A stretch of DNA of 64,000 nt, taken from NCBI GenBank assembly GCA_019828595.1, contig JAHQRK010000010.1:1302001-1366000 (forward strand), written 5' to 3'. Under the pieces are notes generated by a model, which saw nothing but the letters and a program-made list of their open reading frames with translations, had not been told where the DNA came from and searched no databases. Position 1 is the first letter of the stretch. Every line of letters starts with the position of its first letter. Positions 44,401 through 55,976 of the stretch are shown here, one piece after another. This DNA is from Aphanomyces cochlioides (taxonomy: Eukaryota > Oomycota > Saprolegniomycetes > Saprolegniales > Verrucalvaceae). The position numbers and the translations under genes are program-made.

Positions 44401-47400
44401 TGACATGACCACGTAGCGTCAACGAAAAAGCGGAAGGATCCATCGTCACGCGGATGAAGTGGTTCAAAAAGACGAGCGAGCGGATATCGTTGGCGTATTT
44501 GTTGTACAGCGAAGTCATCGTTTTCAAACACAAATGGCGGACAGCTTCGTGCGGCGTGGCCAAGACGCGGAAGTAGAGCAGATTCATGAAAGTCTCTGGG
44601 TCGGCTATGTCTTCGATCAAGTCACCTTGGCTGTTGAATAGAGCCTTGAGGTAATACGCGCCGACGCGGACTTCGTTCTCGAGGCATTTAAACTCGACGG
44701 TGAATTCGTTGGCGTTCCAGTTGAGGAACCAGAAGGGCTTAGGAGTTTCTGCCGTTGCTAAGGCGTCAGAGACGTGACTGTCGCGGTGGTTTCCTTGTTC
44801 TTCGTCCTCGGAGGGATCCACTGTTGGCAAGAAAAACTCTTGGCCTGAAAGCATGGGCGGAAATTGATTCGCCAAGATGTCTTCGTCGCGGCGCACACCT
44901 TCCATAGACAAATCCAAGGCAGTTTCTTGACGCTCCGTTGGGTTGGACAAGAGGAAAAAGTAGTACGTGAGGCGATTTAAGTCGAAGAGCGACAACTCAT
45001 CGATCAAACGCTGCTGCAATTCAGCCAAATTGTTGGAATCCCATTTCAAATCCTTTTGAACGATCACGGCGCGCAACTTGTCGAAGAAATCTGGCAGTAA
45101 GACGACGCACTTACTCGTGGCGACAACTTGAGCGCGTGATGTGACGCCAGCGTGGACCTTCTCGTTGAAGTTGACATCTTCCACGGCGATTGCATCGATT
45201 TTGTCAGTGATTTTATCGACGCTGAGACGCACAGCGTTAAGATCCGCGACATTAGAGAGTGGGGCAGGGGCAGGACCGATTGGAACCACAGAGCTCATGG
45301 ATGGCAGACGGCGGCCAAATTCGTCATATGAGCATTTCTCAGGGGGAATGTCGCCCAAGAGGGCATGGGGAAAGATATTGCGGATCAAGTTCGAGGACCG
45401 TGGATTCTCGTGGGTCAACAACGCCACCAACTGCGACGAAATACGACGTTGGGATTGGTCGTGGCCACCCAAACTCAAGTAGAGTTGCCAGATAAGAGCA
45501 CCTTGGATGCGTGCAAAGTCTTGGATTTGCTCAACCAACTCTGACGGTTGTTCTAAAACGTGCACCTTAACCATGATCGACGAATTCTTGGTCACAGAGA
45601 ACGACAGCGATCGATTGAGTGAGAACAAAGTGTGCTGATGGGCAAAGTCGTCGATGCGCATTGATTGCAGCAAGTCGCGGTGGACTTTTTCAGGTGTAGA
45701 GCGCTTGCCTGACACCAAACACACTTCCAAAGTAGACAGGATCGAGCCCAAAACCAAATAGTCCAAACCAACTAACGTCGACGACAAGACGCGATTCATC
45801 AGCGGATTTGGAACCAAATCAATCGAATAGACGTTGGATGTTTGAGCTCTCGGGTCAAAAATGCGGTTCACAAACATGGACGCTCGCTTTTCTGTGTGGA
45901 AGACCGCTTTGCGGTTCGCCAATTCCAACCTCGTTATGTTCTTGTCCACCGAGTAGTTGATCACCATGCAATTGATCACTTGAGCAGCGGCAAATCCAAC
46001 TTCCAATACTGGCGAGTACAAAAATTCTATCATGACCAAGATAACCTTGCGATAGTCCCTTCGAATCACTTCCTGAAAGCCAGCAGTTGTGTGGAGTAAG
46101 CGCTGAATGGCCAGAAGCAGCGCAGCTTGCAAAGCTGGGCTGGGGATTGCCGCATGCGAATTACTTGATGGGTCCTTGATCTTCAAGCTGATGTATTCTC
46201 GCATTTGCTCGACGACTTTGAGCAAACATGCCAATGGCTTGACGACGTTTCTGGATGTGAGCGAACCGATGGGAAGATTCTTGTTGAATTGCTCGAGAAA
46301 ACGAAACATTTGATCCAAGTGCGGCTGGTTGTCGTGCGTGGTTTTCCAGGTCACGTGCAATTTCTTGAGAAGCATTTCTTCCCATTCTGAATTACAATCA
46401 GCAGCCCATCCGCCGACTTTGCATCCCAACGGGGTTTCTTCCGTCGACCAGTTCAAGTGTTTCTTGTTCTTGTGGAAAACTTCGACTAAGTTGCTCAACC
46501 AGACATTGCGACTCGCCGTGGCGGTCAACAAAGTGGTCGAGCCAGCCGACGAGAACGAAGGGTGCGGTGTGAATGTAGGATCCATCACGGCGGCTTGCAA
46601 TTCCTTTAGTCGGGATTCGTTCACTTGTTCCAAGCCAAGACCGACGTGGATAGATCGCGTCGCAACAGCAGCTTGCACGCTTGTGTATCGGCGCGTACGG
46701 CCATTCTTGAGTTCGATCGAGAATTTTTCCGTTTCTTCTGGCGAAATGACAACATTAAACACGTCGGAGATCGAGAAACGAGCCCATGTCCTGTGGGTCA
46801 CTGGATCACGCTCTAAAATATCAGTGCGAGTCAACGCCAAGTGCACGAGCTTTTCTCGCGTCGTCTTGGAGCGTCGAAGGACTGGCATTTCAAACAGCAC
46901 CGAGACAGGATCGCTAGGATGGACGAGCGATTCGTATTCAGAAGCATCGGGCACCTCTTGCACAAGTAACGGATCCTTGACAATCGTGCGCAAATTATTG
47001 ATCACAACACCAATAAACGCCTCACGTTCTTCTGTCGTGTACCTCTGCGCTGTAATATTGCTCTTGTCCTGCTGGAAGTACAAGACAAGTCCATGCGGCT
47101 CATTCTGGAGCTTTTGAACTTTGAGGATGTTTGTCAATGGAATCGACGAGATGGGTTTCTTCGTCTTGAGGTCCAATCTAAACGACAAATGATTAGCAAT
47201 CTGCTTCGTTGAGATTTTGAATATACCGGTCAAGGGATGCGCGCCTTACTTCCAAAAGCACGGGAGTATCAACAGGATTAACGAGCGTGCCTTTGGTTTT
47301 GCTGCGCTTCTTCATGATATAAGTTGGGGTTTGGAAAAGCGTAGCTGCTTGATCCTTGTCTTCTGCTCGGTCGCGATAGTAGAGTTGATAATACGATGAT

Positions 47401-48128
47401 AGAAATTGGTTACGTGTCTCCTTGTCCTTGCAGATGTACGTCGATCGTTGGTTAGTCTTGGTCACAATCGTAAAGCTTGTGACATCGGTCGAGATCACTT
47501 CACTAATGTCGGAATAAGCCCAAGTATCTGTTGTTTGTTCGTTGGAAGGGTCCAAAGCAAAGAGATTCGACGGACTCAAAACGAGCAACTTGGGTTTTGA
47601 GCCAAAACCAAGACCCCAACCGGCCAACGTGACCCAAAATCGTTGGGCATAAATAACACCCGATAGACGATTTGCAGGTACATCCGTGTCGATCAATCCC
47701 TTGTCCTTGTTAGCTTCATATTCCTTCAGGACCGAATCAGTCCATGGCACGTATCCCGTGTGAAGCTTGACAAGATCGGGGTGAGCACCTCCATAGGTTA
47801 GGTACTCTTCAAGGTTTTCTTCCAAATCAGCTTCGGATGGCAAATGCGAGCGTTGTCGGAGCAACAACGTTGATGGGGCGACCGCGGCCGCATCATCAGT
47901 TGTATCAGGCGGTGGTGGTGGGAGCGAATGTCCGTTTTCATCGTCCTCATCTTCATCCGTCTCTTCTTCGTACTCCTCCTCCGAATCAAGATGCGAAGTG
48001 GCAGTCACCGGCGCCTGTTCCACATGCTCTTCGCCGTTTGTTTCTTCATGCTCGACGTCAACTCGTTCGGAAGTCGACGCCATGTCTTCGCCGCGCAAAA
48101 AGTGCGAAAGTGATGATGGGGAAGACAT
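41409..48128 (-). CDS. DNAJC13: RME-8/DNAJC13-like endosomal protein lacking the J domain
   Basis: Exons 48128-47250, 47200-41883 and 41832-41409 (introns 49 and 50 nt) give 2206 aa, close to animal RME-8 (about 2240). The acidic N-terminal 90 residues are extra. Then come the PH-like N-terminal domains of RME-8 and long armadillo-like helices, with family landmarks WNANEFTVEFKCLENEVRVG, YYLHNLLDETQFPNWPINDP and a C-terminus containing SLRDSKVWKDYNATHSY. RME-8 acts with Hsc70 on early endosomes to uncoat and recycle cargo. After WPIND the family normally has a J domain. Here about 90 residues are absent and no HPD occurs at that place. The GYF-like segment (GPYG) near the middle is also missing. 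Confidence 0.88.
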
Positions 48129-48260
48129 TTTCTCGACAGTGGCATTTTTATTCAACCAAACGCAGTGGTATACAAACTTCAAGTTCAAATATCATCCTTT
48201 ATTTTATTTTCATTGAATGCTTTGACGCGATGGACCTTCTATTCTGGATAAATCCTTCGT

Positions 48261-48270
48261 TATCCGGATA
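48261..48270. promoter_or_regulatory. TATCCGGATA element upstream of RME-8 gene
   Basis: Exact consensus, 133 bp upstream of the ATG at 48128. A degenerate half (TCTGGATAA) lies at 48244-48252. Confidence 0.5.
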
Positions 48271-48683
48271 TTCGTTTCAAGTTGTGGGGTTATTTTTTCT
48301 CCAAAAAACACTGACAAAATACCATACGTACAAATGTATTCGATGCTTTACATATGGCTGCTCTGTACTCTCACTTGATACACGAAATGTACAAAATATT
48401 TTTCACAATCACAAAGCGGGAATGATCGCCAGAACGCAGCGAACGCTTCGGTTGGATTAATGAGATTATGGATTTACTGATAATTTGAATTTTCGATTTT
48501 CTTTGTGCCAAATCAATGACAAAAGTTATCCGGACAGACATAAGTCAGGTTTAAAAATGCATATATATTGTCTTTTTCACTGAATTTTGTATTTTTGACT
48601 AAAAATTGAAAAATTCTCAAATACTATTCAGGTATAGTGAGTTCAAGTGTAATGTGAAAGTACATTCAATAAAGTAAAGTTGG

Positions 48684-48785
48684 GAATGTGTGTTTTGCGT
48701 GTGTTTTTGTCAAGAAGGCAAATACTCGATTCTGATTGGCTATCGATTTCAAATAGATTTGGAAAAATAGACACATTTTTCACCC
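48684..48785 (+). repeat. dispersed intergenic repeat, copy 3
   Basis: Shares GTGTGTTTTGCGTG, AAATACTCGATTCTGATTGG and the following ATCGATT/GAAAAAT core with the copies at 13797 and 14528. It ends in a CACCCCAGTCACAATTT segment similar to the target-site region of copy 2. Confidence 0.7.
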
Positions 48786-48828
48786 CAGTCACAATTTTGA
48801 GTGTATGTAACAATAGAACTCATAAAAA

Positions 48829-49051
48829 TAGGAAACGACTATTCCCCCCCCCCATTTTGGCTATTTCCCCCCTAAAATTCATTTTTGATACATTTTTTGC
48901 CCAAAACTCGACCGCCATTTTAGAGCTCTTGACTACTTCAAACACTTAAAATGCGCCAAAGTTATGGGTATCATCGCGGGAGCTCACGGTCATGCCCCTA
49001 AGTGTATCAAAAATGAATTTTAGGGGGGGAAATAGTCATTTCCTAAAAATA
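48829..49051. repeat. inverted-repeat (hairpin) element
   Basis: 48861-48892 and 49003-49035 are reverse complements over about 32 bases, with one C/G-run length difference. The homology continues outward (GGAAACGACTATT against GGAAATGACTATT), but the left arm has a second C-run inserted. The loop is about 110 bp. Possibly a small MITE; no clear target duplication was found. Confidence 0.7.
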
Positions 49052-49713
49052 TTATATTTATTGCACGTTTTACTCAAAATTTCCAAGATCGATTGATTGA
49101 ATCGATCAAGTCAAATCGATCAAGGAATCACGCAGAACTGTAAAAACATATAAAAACAATATTAAGAGGTTTTCGAGGAATTTATGGTTGTTTCAGCCAA
49201 TCAGACTTGTCTCAATTTTGGGGCAAATGTTTTGTCCTTTGGAAATGGTATTGAAGCATCGACCAAATCAACGCTTGGTACATGGCAAGAATTGCATCCA
49301 ACAGCTTTTGAAATCATCTCTTAGGTCCGTTTGCATCCCCACCAGAGCGTCACCAGGCTGGTCTACTACGCACAGCTCTCCCCTAGCGTACGAAGCGAGC
49401 GGACATCGCCAAGCATTGGAATGCCATGAAGTAAACATACAAGCAGTGGTAAACGTTCACAGGCGTATATTGGCGCGTTGCAGCGTTCCATTCGAGTGTT
49501 CTAGGGTGCAAGTAGATCTTATTTATCGTAAATTTGGCCAAAAAGGTTAAATGGTCGATTCTTGAGCGATTTCTCACAAAGTGTCAAATCCATCGAAACC
49601 CGCAAATTTCGCCGGAATTGATAATACAAAAAGCAAGTAAGAATCGATAATTTAATTGTTTTGACCTCTTCTCGTTGCAGTTGTGTTCTTCTTACTACGT
49701 AGTAAGTTTTAGC

Positions 49714-49742
49714 TATTCGGATATTTGGGTTCTTATCCGGAG
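49714..49742. promoter_or_regulatory. two TATCCGGATA variants upstream of LENG1 gene
   Basis: TATTCGGATA at 49714-49723 and TTATCCGGAG at 49733-49742, 22-50 bp upstream of the ATG at 49764. Confidence 0.45.
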
Positions 49743-49763
49743 GTGCATTTTTGAGTTTCAACC

Positions 49764-50483
49764 ATGGGCGGCGGCGGGTTGCGTATCTTGGGACACAAGA
49801 AATGGCACGTCTGGACGAGGGAGAACATTGAGAAAGTACGACGAGATGAACGTCTTCACGAAGAAAAGACAAAGAAGGAGACGCGTGAGAAGCGGCAGCG
49901 AGATCTCGACAGCCGTGTCGAAATACTCAAACGACAAGGCAAGAATGCTGAGAACCAAGAAGATCCGCCATCGACAGAAGCGATACCGGTCCCGTCCGAG
50001 CTGAACCATATCAATTTCTTCAAAGATGCTGAAGAATACCACATGAAGAAACTCACTGAATCGGCAGTGCCTAAAGCAACGCCGGAAGAAGGCATTGCTC
50101 TTGGAGGTGTTCTGAACCCAGCGTATAAGCACAAACGACATAAGAAGTCATCGAGCTCGTCTCAACCATGGTATGCAAGTGCAAAAGAAGAAGGCAATGA
50201 AGTCGATCACAAGAGAGAAGCCTATGCAGATCCCATGAGTGACGTATTAGCACACCCGACACCGTTTCTACCAACAAAAGACAAAACAGAACACATTGAC
50301 TTTGCCGGTGAGAGGGTCGTGAGTACTCGAGACGAGTCACCGGAAAGTGGTAAGGGCGACAAGAAGAAGAGAAAGAAAGAGAAGAAGAAGAAAAAGGAGA
50401 AGGACAGCCTAATGGACAGGTTACGAGCTGAGCGACGTGCGCGAGAAGAAGCAGAACGGGCTCGATCAAGAAAATTGCGTTAA
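49764..50483 (+). CDS. LENG1: LENG1-like protein with CIR N-terminal domain
   Basis: Single exon, 239 aa. The first 45 residues are a Cir_N domain (GHKKWHVWTRENIEKVRRDE), shared by LENG1, CWC25 and CIR1, which are spliceosome-associated or co-repressor proteins. The middle has INFFKDAEEYHMKK and QPWYAS, both in the LENG1 order. The C-terminus is a Lys/Glu block and an Arg-rich helix, typical nuclear tails. A nuclear, splicing-related role is inferred from family. The stop lies 13 bp from that of the convergent membrane-protein gene. Confidence 0.82.
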   Translation: MGGGGLRILGHKKWHVWTRENIEKVRRDERLHEEKTKKETREKRQRDLDSRVEILKRQGKNAENQEDPPSTEAIPVPSELNHINFFKDAEEYHMKKLTESAVPKATPEEGIALGGVLNPAYKHKRHKKSSSSSQPWYASAKEEGNEVDHKREAYADPMSDVLAHPTPFLPTKDKTEHIDFAGERVVSTRDESPESGKGDKKKRKKEKKKKKEKDSLMDRLRAERRAREEAERARSRKLR

Positions 50484-50496
50484 TTAATACTAGTAT

Positions 50497-53400
50497 TTAG
50501 AAGCGGCGGTACGCTGCATCATAGTACTCTTGGGTCGTAAAAAGCCCTTTCCATCCACGGCCATGTCGATCGCCTTCGAACTGGGCCAGCACATACAGCG
50601 CAACATTTGTTTGCATGTACTTGACAGCCATCACAACGACGATCAGGACGAGGACATGGTCACCGAGCGATGCAGAGTACACTATGTCGCTCACTAGAGC
50701 ACCAGCGAGGTTGATCCAGCTCACATGGTTCCACATAACAAACTATAAAATCACAAACATAATATGAAGTCGAGGAAGTGGAGAGTCTTACCAGTCGTCC
50801 AAGAAGGGATTGTCGTTGTAGGACAAAGATAATGCCGAGAAGAGGAGCGCCGATCACTGCTGCTGGCACGCAGAGCAAGAGGAGTTCAAATGCAGTCTGC
50901 TCCAAGGATGAGTATTTATTGCGACAGAATGAAATTGTCGCACCTGTGAACATGCTTTGGGAGCAGTAGGATCCTTGACTTGAATGCACGAATAGTCATT
51001 CAAGATGGCCACCATGCAAAAGAAATCCACCGAGAGGAGCAAGAGCAACGAGTAGGGAAACAGCCAAGTATATGGCGTCGCTGCATCCGCAACGTGCCTC
51101 CACGGCATGAGTAGACTTGTCCAAATTGGACTCTCTTGATACACAAGAGGACGCTCTGCATCACTCAGTAGAGGTGTCCTGGAGAGCTCGGTAGTCTCGT
51201 CTGGAGCGTACAAAGCTTCGTAGCGGATTGAGCTTATAATAGATGGTGGTGCTGGTTGAGGAAGTGGCTCGGGACTTATTCGCGGCGACATTATTCGGAC
51301 AGACGACGAGCGTCGTCGCTTCGTGACATATAACGCCCACTTGGATCGATAAGGCAGAGGCTGAGGCTCGTTCAAGGGGACAAATGAGGCATCTACTGTC
51401 GTCATGTCGTCACTGTAAGGCGTGCTCATGCCAAACTCAACCTAAAATAATCACTTAGTCACCAAAAGAACCATGGTTGGAAATATTACTGTGTAGCCGT
51501 TCAAGACATCGCTCGCATTAAATGTATCCAAATGATCAAGTACGGCATCAAGACCATCACCATGATTTGTAACGAGCCGTAAATACTGGTTGAGTGTCGC
51601 AATGCAGTCGAGCCAGACAGAGTCGCGGAGAATTTCCACTCGGTATGGCACAGCTCTTAGTAATGCATCATTTGTGTCGAAAAAAAACGGAGAGAGAAAG
51701 GAGCCATCGCCAGCCGTGAGAAACAACAGCAGTGGTTTTGAATCGTGGACTTGATTACGTTGGGCATCTGGACTCAACAAAAGGTCGATATACCCCTGGG
51801 AATAATCGGAGCTAAGCAAAAAAAGCATTGTCAAACTCGGAGACCGCTTGATGATAATTACCTGTAGCCAAGAATCAAGTTAGCACCAGAGACTCGAATG
51901 TCTAGATCGCGATAAAAGCCTGTCCCGTACTCTTGAATGTATTTGAACAGCTTCTTGACGACGCCTCGTTGATATCGTCGGAGGATCCACACTGCGAGTG
52001 GTGGCATAACCAACCGGCAGGTTCGTTGGACCCATGCCCATGTTGACCATGCTTTGACATGTCCAGTGCAGATTTGATTGCAGGTCGTGGCAAATCCAGC
52101 GTAAGACCCTTCGTAGATGGTCTTTTTGAGTCGATCATCAACCAACAGCTGGGTTGGAAGTTCCCAAGGCTGTGAAAAAGTGTTGAGCCCTTCAAAGTAT
52201 ATCCTTGCAACGTGGAACGTTAGCTGCTGGTCGGTCAGTCGTGGTAAATGCGTGTCTGCAGAGTGCGGTTTTGGACCTCGAACGGCATGGTATTGCTTTC
52301 GAGAAGGATTTGGACTTGATCCACGGTAGGACAAATAGCCATAAATCCCAAAGACACCAACGACAGTAAAAAAGCAAATAAGCACAAAACCCAAAGGGCC
52401 GCCAATCGGTTTGATGAACAGTTCAAACGGCGTCAAGCATTCCAAACCACGTCGACCGGGATCACATCCATAATCACAAGACCCGCGTTTGTTGTACGTC
52501 GAGTGGTCAGGTTTACCGGTGCATTTTCGGCAGGATATTGAGTGTGGACCATCAGTGGTTTCGCCAATACCACATTCCTGACATGTCGAACTGCCTTCAC
52601 TTGGAGCAATTGTTCCAATAGCACATTCTTTGCATGCCGCTGCACCTTTGTCATCACTAAATGTTCCAATTGGGCATTTCGCACACGTGGCAGAGCCATC
52701 GTCGGCTGCAAAATGACCAGCTGCACACGGAACGCATGCTTGACTGCCATTGTTTGGATTGAAAGTGCCTGGAGTCATGTTAGCTTCATAGTTGAGACAT
52801 CAAGGGTGTACCTTTGGTACACTTTGTACACTTTGTCGAGCCACTCTTGTCGCTAAATGTTCCTAGACGATGTCAGCACTTCATAAGTGCACTATAATAC
52901 CCGATGGGCATGGCATGCATTCGTCGTCTGCAGGGCTGAAAGTACCAGGGCGGCAAGGAAGACAAAACAATCCCCCACAACCTTGGCCACACGAATCACC
53001 TTTGCCAACGCCGTCAAAACCAGTTTGGCCTTCGCTTGTTCCACCCGAGAGGATAACATGACCTTCAAAATCCTTGCCGCTGCCTTTGGTGCTGTAGTGA
53101 ATCCACAATACACCGCCACCGCCGCCACCACCAATGGCACGGGTACCAGGTTCTTGGTCAGGACGGTCGAAGACAGAACCAGCACCGCCAGACAAGTCGA
53201 AAGTCCCTTTGCCAGCCAGTTGAGCAACACCCCCTAAGACAATCGTGCCTCCTGATCCACCGCCACCACCTTGTGTTCCATTTTCGCCTCGGACACTGAC
53301 AATGCCACTTGATAAATTGAGAAAAGGTGCAAATATGACAACCAAACCGCCACCTTTGCCACCGTGCATCGAATCATCATCTGAAGCTGCACTGCTTCCG

Positions 53401-55664
53401 GGCCATTGAGGCCACGTCGAGGTTTCGTACGACTTGCCAGCACCTTTCTTGTCAGGCATCACATCACCACCGTCACCACCGTGACCAGCGCCACCACTTG
53501 CACCATGTCGAGGTCTACTTTGGCCGGGGCCGCCGTCCGAGCACCCCAAGCTGTCGGCTAGGATAGAGCCTTCAATTGTGACCTTGGGGCTGCAAATTAA
53601 GGTTGAAGCTGCGACTATCTTCTGAGTCAGAGTGACCGAGGAAATAGCTGCAATAGACAAAGCATATGATGCTGAGTCAATGGTCGCACAAACTTGGTCA
53701 TGAGTCTTCCACGCCCGACACATTTCAGGTTCGATTCCCAAGATTGGCAGTGGCTTCGTTAGTGTACCATCGACCATAACATTTGTTCCTTCAATCGTGA
53801 CTGAGGCAGACTTGAATGACAGATTGACAGTAGCATCACCAGTCGCTTGTACCTGCATACTGAGTTAGAGAGACGCTAGAGGTTATCAGTGCGTACTCCA
53901 AACGGAACCATGATTTGGCTTGTCGAGTTCAGTACAACAACGACGTTGCCTCGACTTCGGACAAGAGCCTGTGGGCTGCGACCTAAGCGGGGTGGATCGA
54001 CTTCAATATGGCCATGTAGATGGACTGAGGTGGCGCCATCTAGGTGGAAAAATCGATCGGCCAAAATGACCGCTTTAGACTCAATAGCTGAAGAGGTTTG
54101 GGCCGTCAGTGTATGTACATCAAGCTTGGCTTCTTTTGACAAAACAATATCATTTGATCCGGTGAGAAAGAGGTCTTGCTTGTCACGTGCATGGGGATCA
54201 ATTGGCCCAACATAGCCCTAACAGTACATGAGGGATGCGAACTTGGGTCTGTTCTAACCCCAATAGTAATATTCGACGCGATCATTTCGATTGTGTCGTT
54301 GAAATTAAGAGTGACCCACGACGAGCCTGCTTCCAGCTACACAGAAAAACCATTAACGTCATGCTTGGAATACCAATCAAACCTCAATGGACGTGATAGA
54401 ATTGTTTCCTTGCAGTTGCACTGAAGATGCCAGAACGAGGGCATGCTCGCTAATATGTAGCCGAGTCATCCAAGGCTCAACCATCAATTCTCGACGGCTT
54501 GTGTGATAAAATAGCGGAGTGCCAGCAAGGAGTCCTTGGGGAGCATCATGCCCATGTCCTCGAATCCAAATCGTGCCACGCAATTCGTCAGGTTTTCTAC
54601 GGAAGACCTCCAAAAATGTCCCCCCACCACCTTGCTGACACCAAAACTCTGGCTTGGGATGGCTGAGCTTTCCACCATTCACAAGTACAGTGACTTTTTC
54701 GAGCTTTGAGGCATAATCCAAAATGACTCTACCGCCACCTCCACCACCTCCACCACCACTTGAATCATCCAACATCGTGGCATTGCCTCCACATGCTTCA
54801 ATTTTTCCCTTTCCCAAAATGGATTCGGCGCGCAGGCTAATGGTGCCACCTACGTCAAGACTGAGATGCACATTAAAACAATGTGATAAGCTACCTGATC
54901 CAGACCTGCTTTCACCACTTGGATCAAATCCACCGTTCGCAAGGATAATGCCACCGATAAGCAATGATTTCGTGATGTTGAGGTGAACTAATCCAGCTCC
55001 ACGCGTCGAATCGATTCCACCACCACTGCCGTAGCCGCGAAAGTCCCCAACACTTCCTTTGATATCGCCGATAGGTTGGACATACATGGCCGATTCAACG
55101 TCGAAGTCATCGCATTTTGGTGGCGCAATCAAATGTCTGGAAAGGGAGGCGCCTCCTGTGCCACCATAGCCGCTACCAACTGCCGAGTCCGCATTAAAAC
55201 CAGGACCGAAAATTAGACCTTGTGCAGTCGTGTTGATGGTGCTTGCAGCATCTAGAGTTGCATCTTCGCTGGAAATATATAATGCTGAGCACACAATGGT
55301 TGAATTTTTCATCGAGAAGGACGATCCATGGAGTAAGAACTTCAGCTCGATGTGGTATGACATGCTGGAATTTACGTCCATTGCTGTCAGGACCCCCGGG
55401 TCCAGAAAAACTGCTGATACATCCAGCGTTGTGTCAGTAATATGCACAGAATCGGTATGGTTTGTGAACTCGCATTGCTGATAGAACTCATTGTATGATC
55501 CAATCCACCGCGGATTTGAGCACTACACAAAGAAAACAGTTCTCATGGGAAAGTTAGAGCAATCGTACATGGAATGCGCGCTTGATATCTTCTTTAGTCG
55601 TTGTGGGATCGATCACGAAGCTCTCAACGACGGTCCAGAGCAGAAAGGCAGCGCGCCAGACCAT
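50497..55664 (-). CDS. large glycine-rich multi-pass membrane protein with GCC/ephrin-receptor-like Cys repeats
   Basis: Eleven exons (55664-55569, 55522-54383, 54336-54259, 54217-53897, 53852-52901, 52862-52812, 52768-51862, 51811-51490, 51441-50944, 50899-50792, 50742-50497), introns 38-50 nt, 1572 aa. A signal peptide (MVWRAAFLLWTVVESFV) leads about 800 extracellular residues. These alternate short beta-like segments with Gly-rich loops (GGGGGGGGGRVILDY, GGGGSGGTIVLGG) in the manner of beta-helix/adhesin folds. Next come five to six GCC2/GCC3-type Cys repeats (about 840-970; GTFSPADDECMPCPSG, GTFNPNNGSQACVPC). A membrane helix follows (about 1010-1030), then a cytosolic part and three or more C-terminal helices (LFPYSLLLLLSVDFFCMV, VLVLIVVVMAVKYM). 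Probably a surface receptor or adhesion protein; function not known. Confidence 0.82.
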
Positions 55665-55976
55665 ATCGTCTCTGCCGATCTTATATAGACTTGGCTTGTC
55701 TGCAGAAAAGAGAATTCAAAGTTTACTTTTCGCCTTGTTTACTTGAATGAAGGACATGTCAAACATATTTTAAAATATTTTAGAATGTACCAGAGTAAGT
55801 CAAACGCATCTTTTTGCATTTTAAATGCAGTTGTCAACATCTGTCACGCATTTATTTTAAACGGATTTTAAATTACTAGTATGTTATGTTTAAAATCTGT
55901 TTATAATGCAATGTTTTAAACTCGAGCTAAAATCTGAGGCGATTGACTGCAGTCGCGCACCGCTTCTGCATCCAAC
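55665..55976. other. divergent promoter region, membrane-protein gene and V-ATPase D
   Basis: 312 bp, AT-rich with repeated TTTTAAA/TTTAAAAT motifs (55765-55920). TATATAAG lies 14-21 bp upstream of the minus-strand ATG at 55664. No gene. Confidence 0.4.

Larger units (their letters stand above)
48129..49763. other. 1.6-kb intergenic region with dispersed repeat and hairpin
   Basis: Between divergent RME-8 and LENG1. It holds a TATCCGGATA element (48261-48270), the third copy of the dispersed repeat, and an inverted-repeat element near 48829-49051. The stretch 49200-49700 looks empty. No convincing gene. Confidence 0.55.

Noticed and set aside
47775..47790. HPD tripeptide in the RME-8 homologue (residues 116-118)
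   Set aside because: It lies in the N-terminal extension (GGAHPDLVKL), far from the J-domain position and without the helices of a J domain.
48841..48855. Poly-C run as sequencing artefact or regulatory G-quadruplex
   Set aside because: The run lies in an arm of an inverted repeat and is better explained as part of that element; run length may still be inaccurate.
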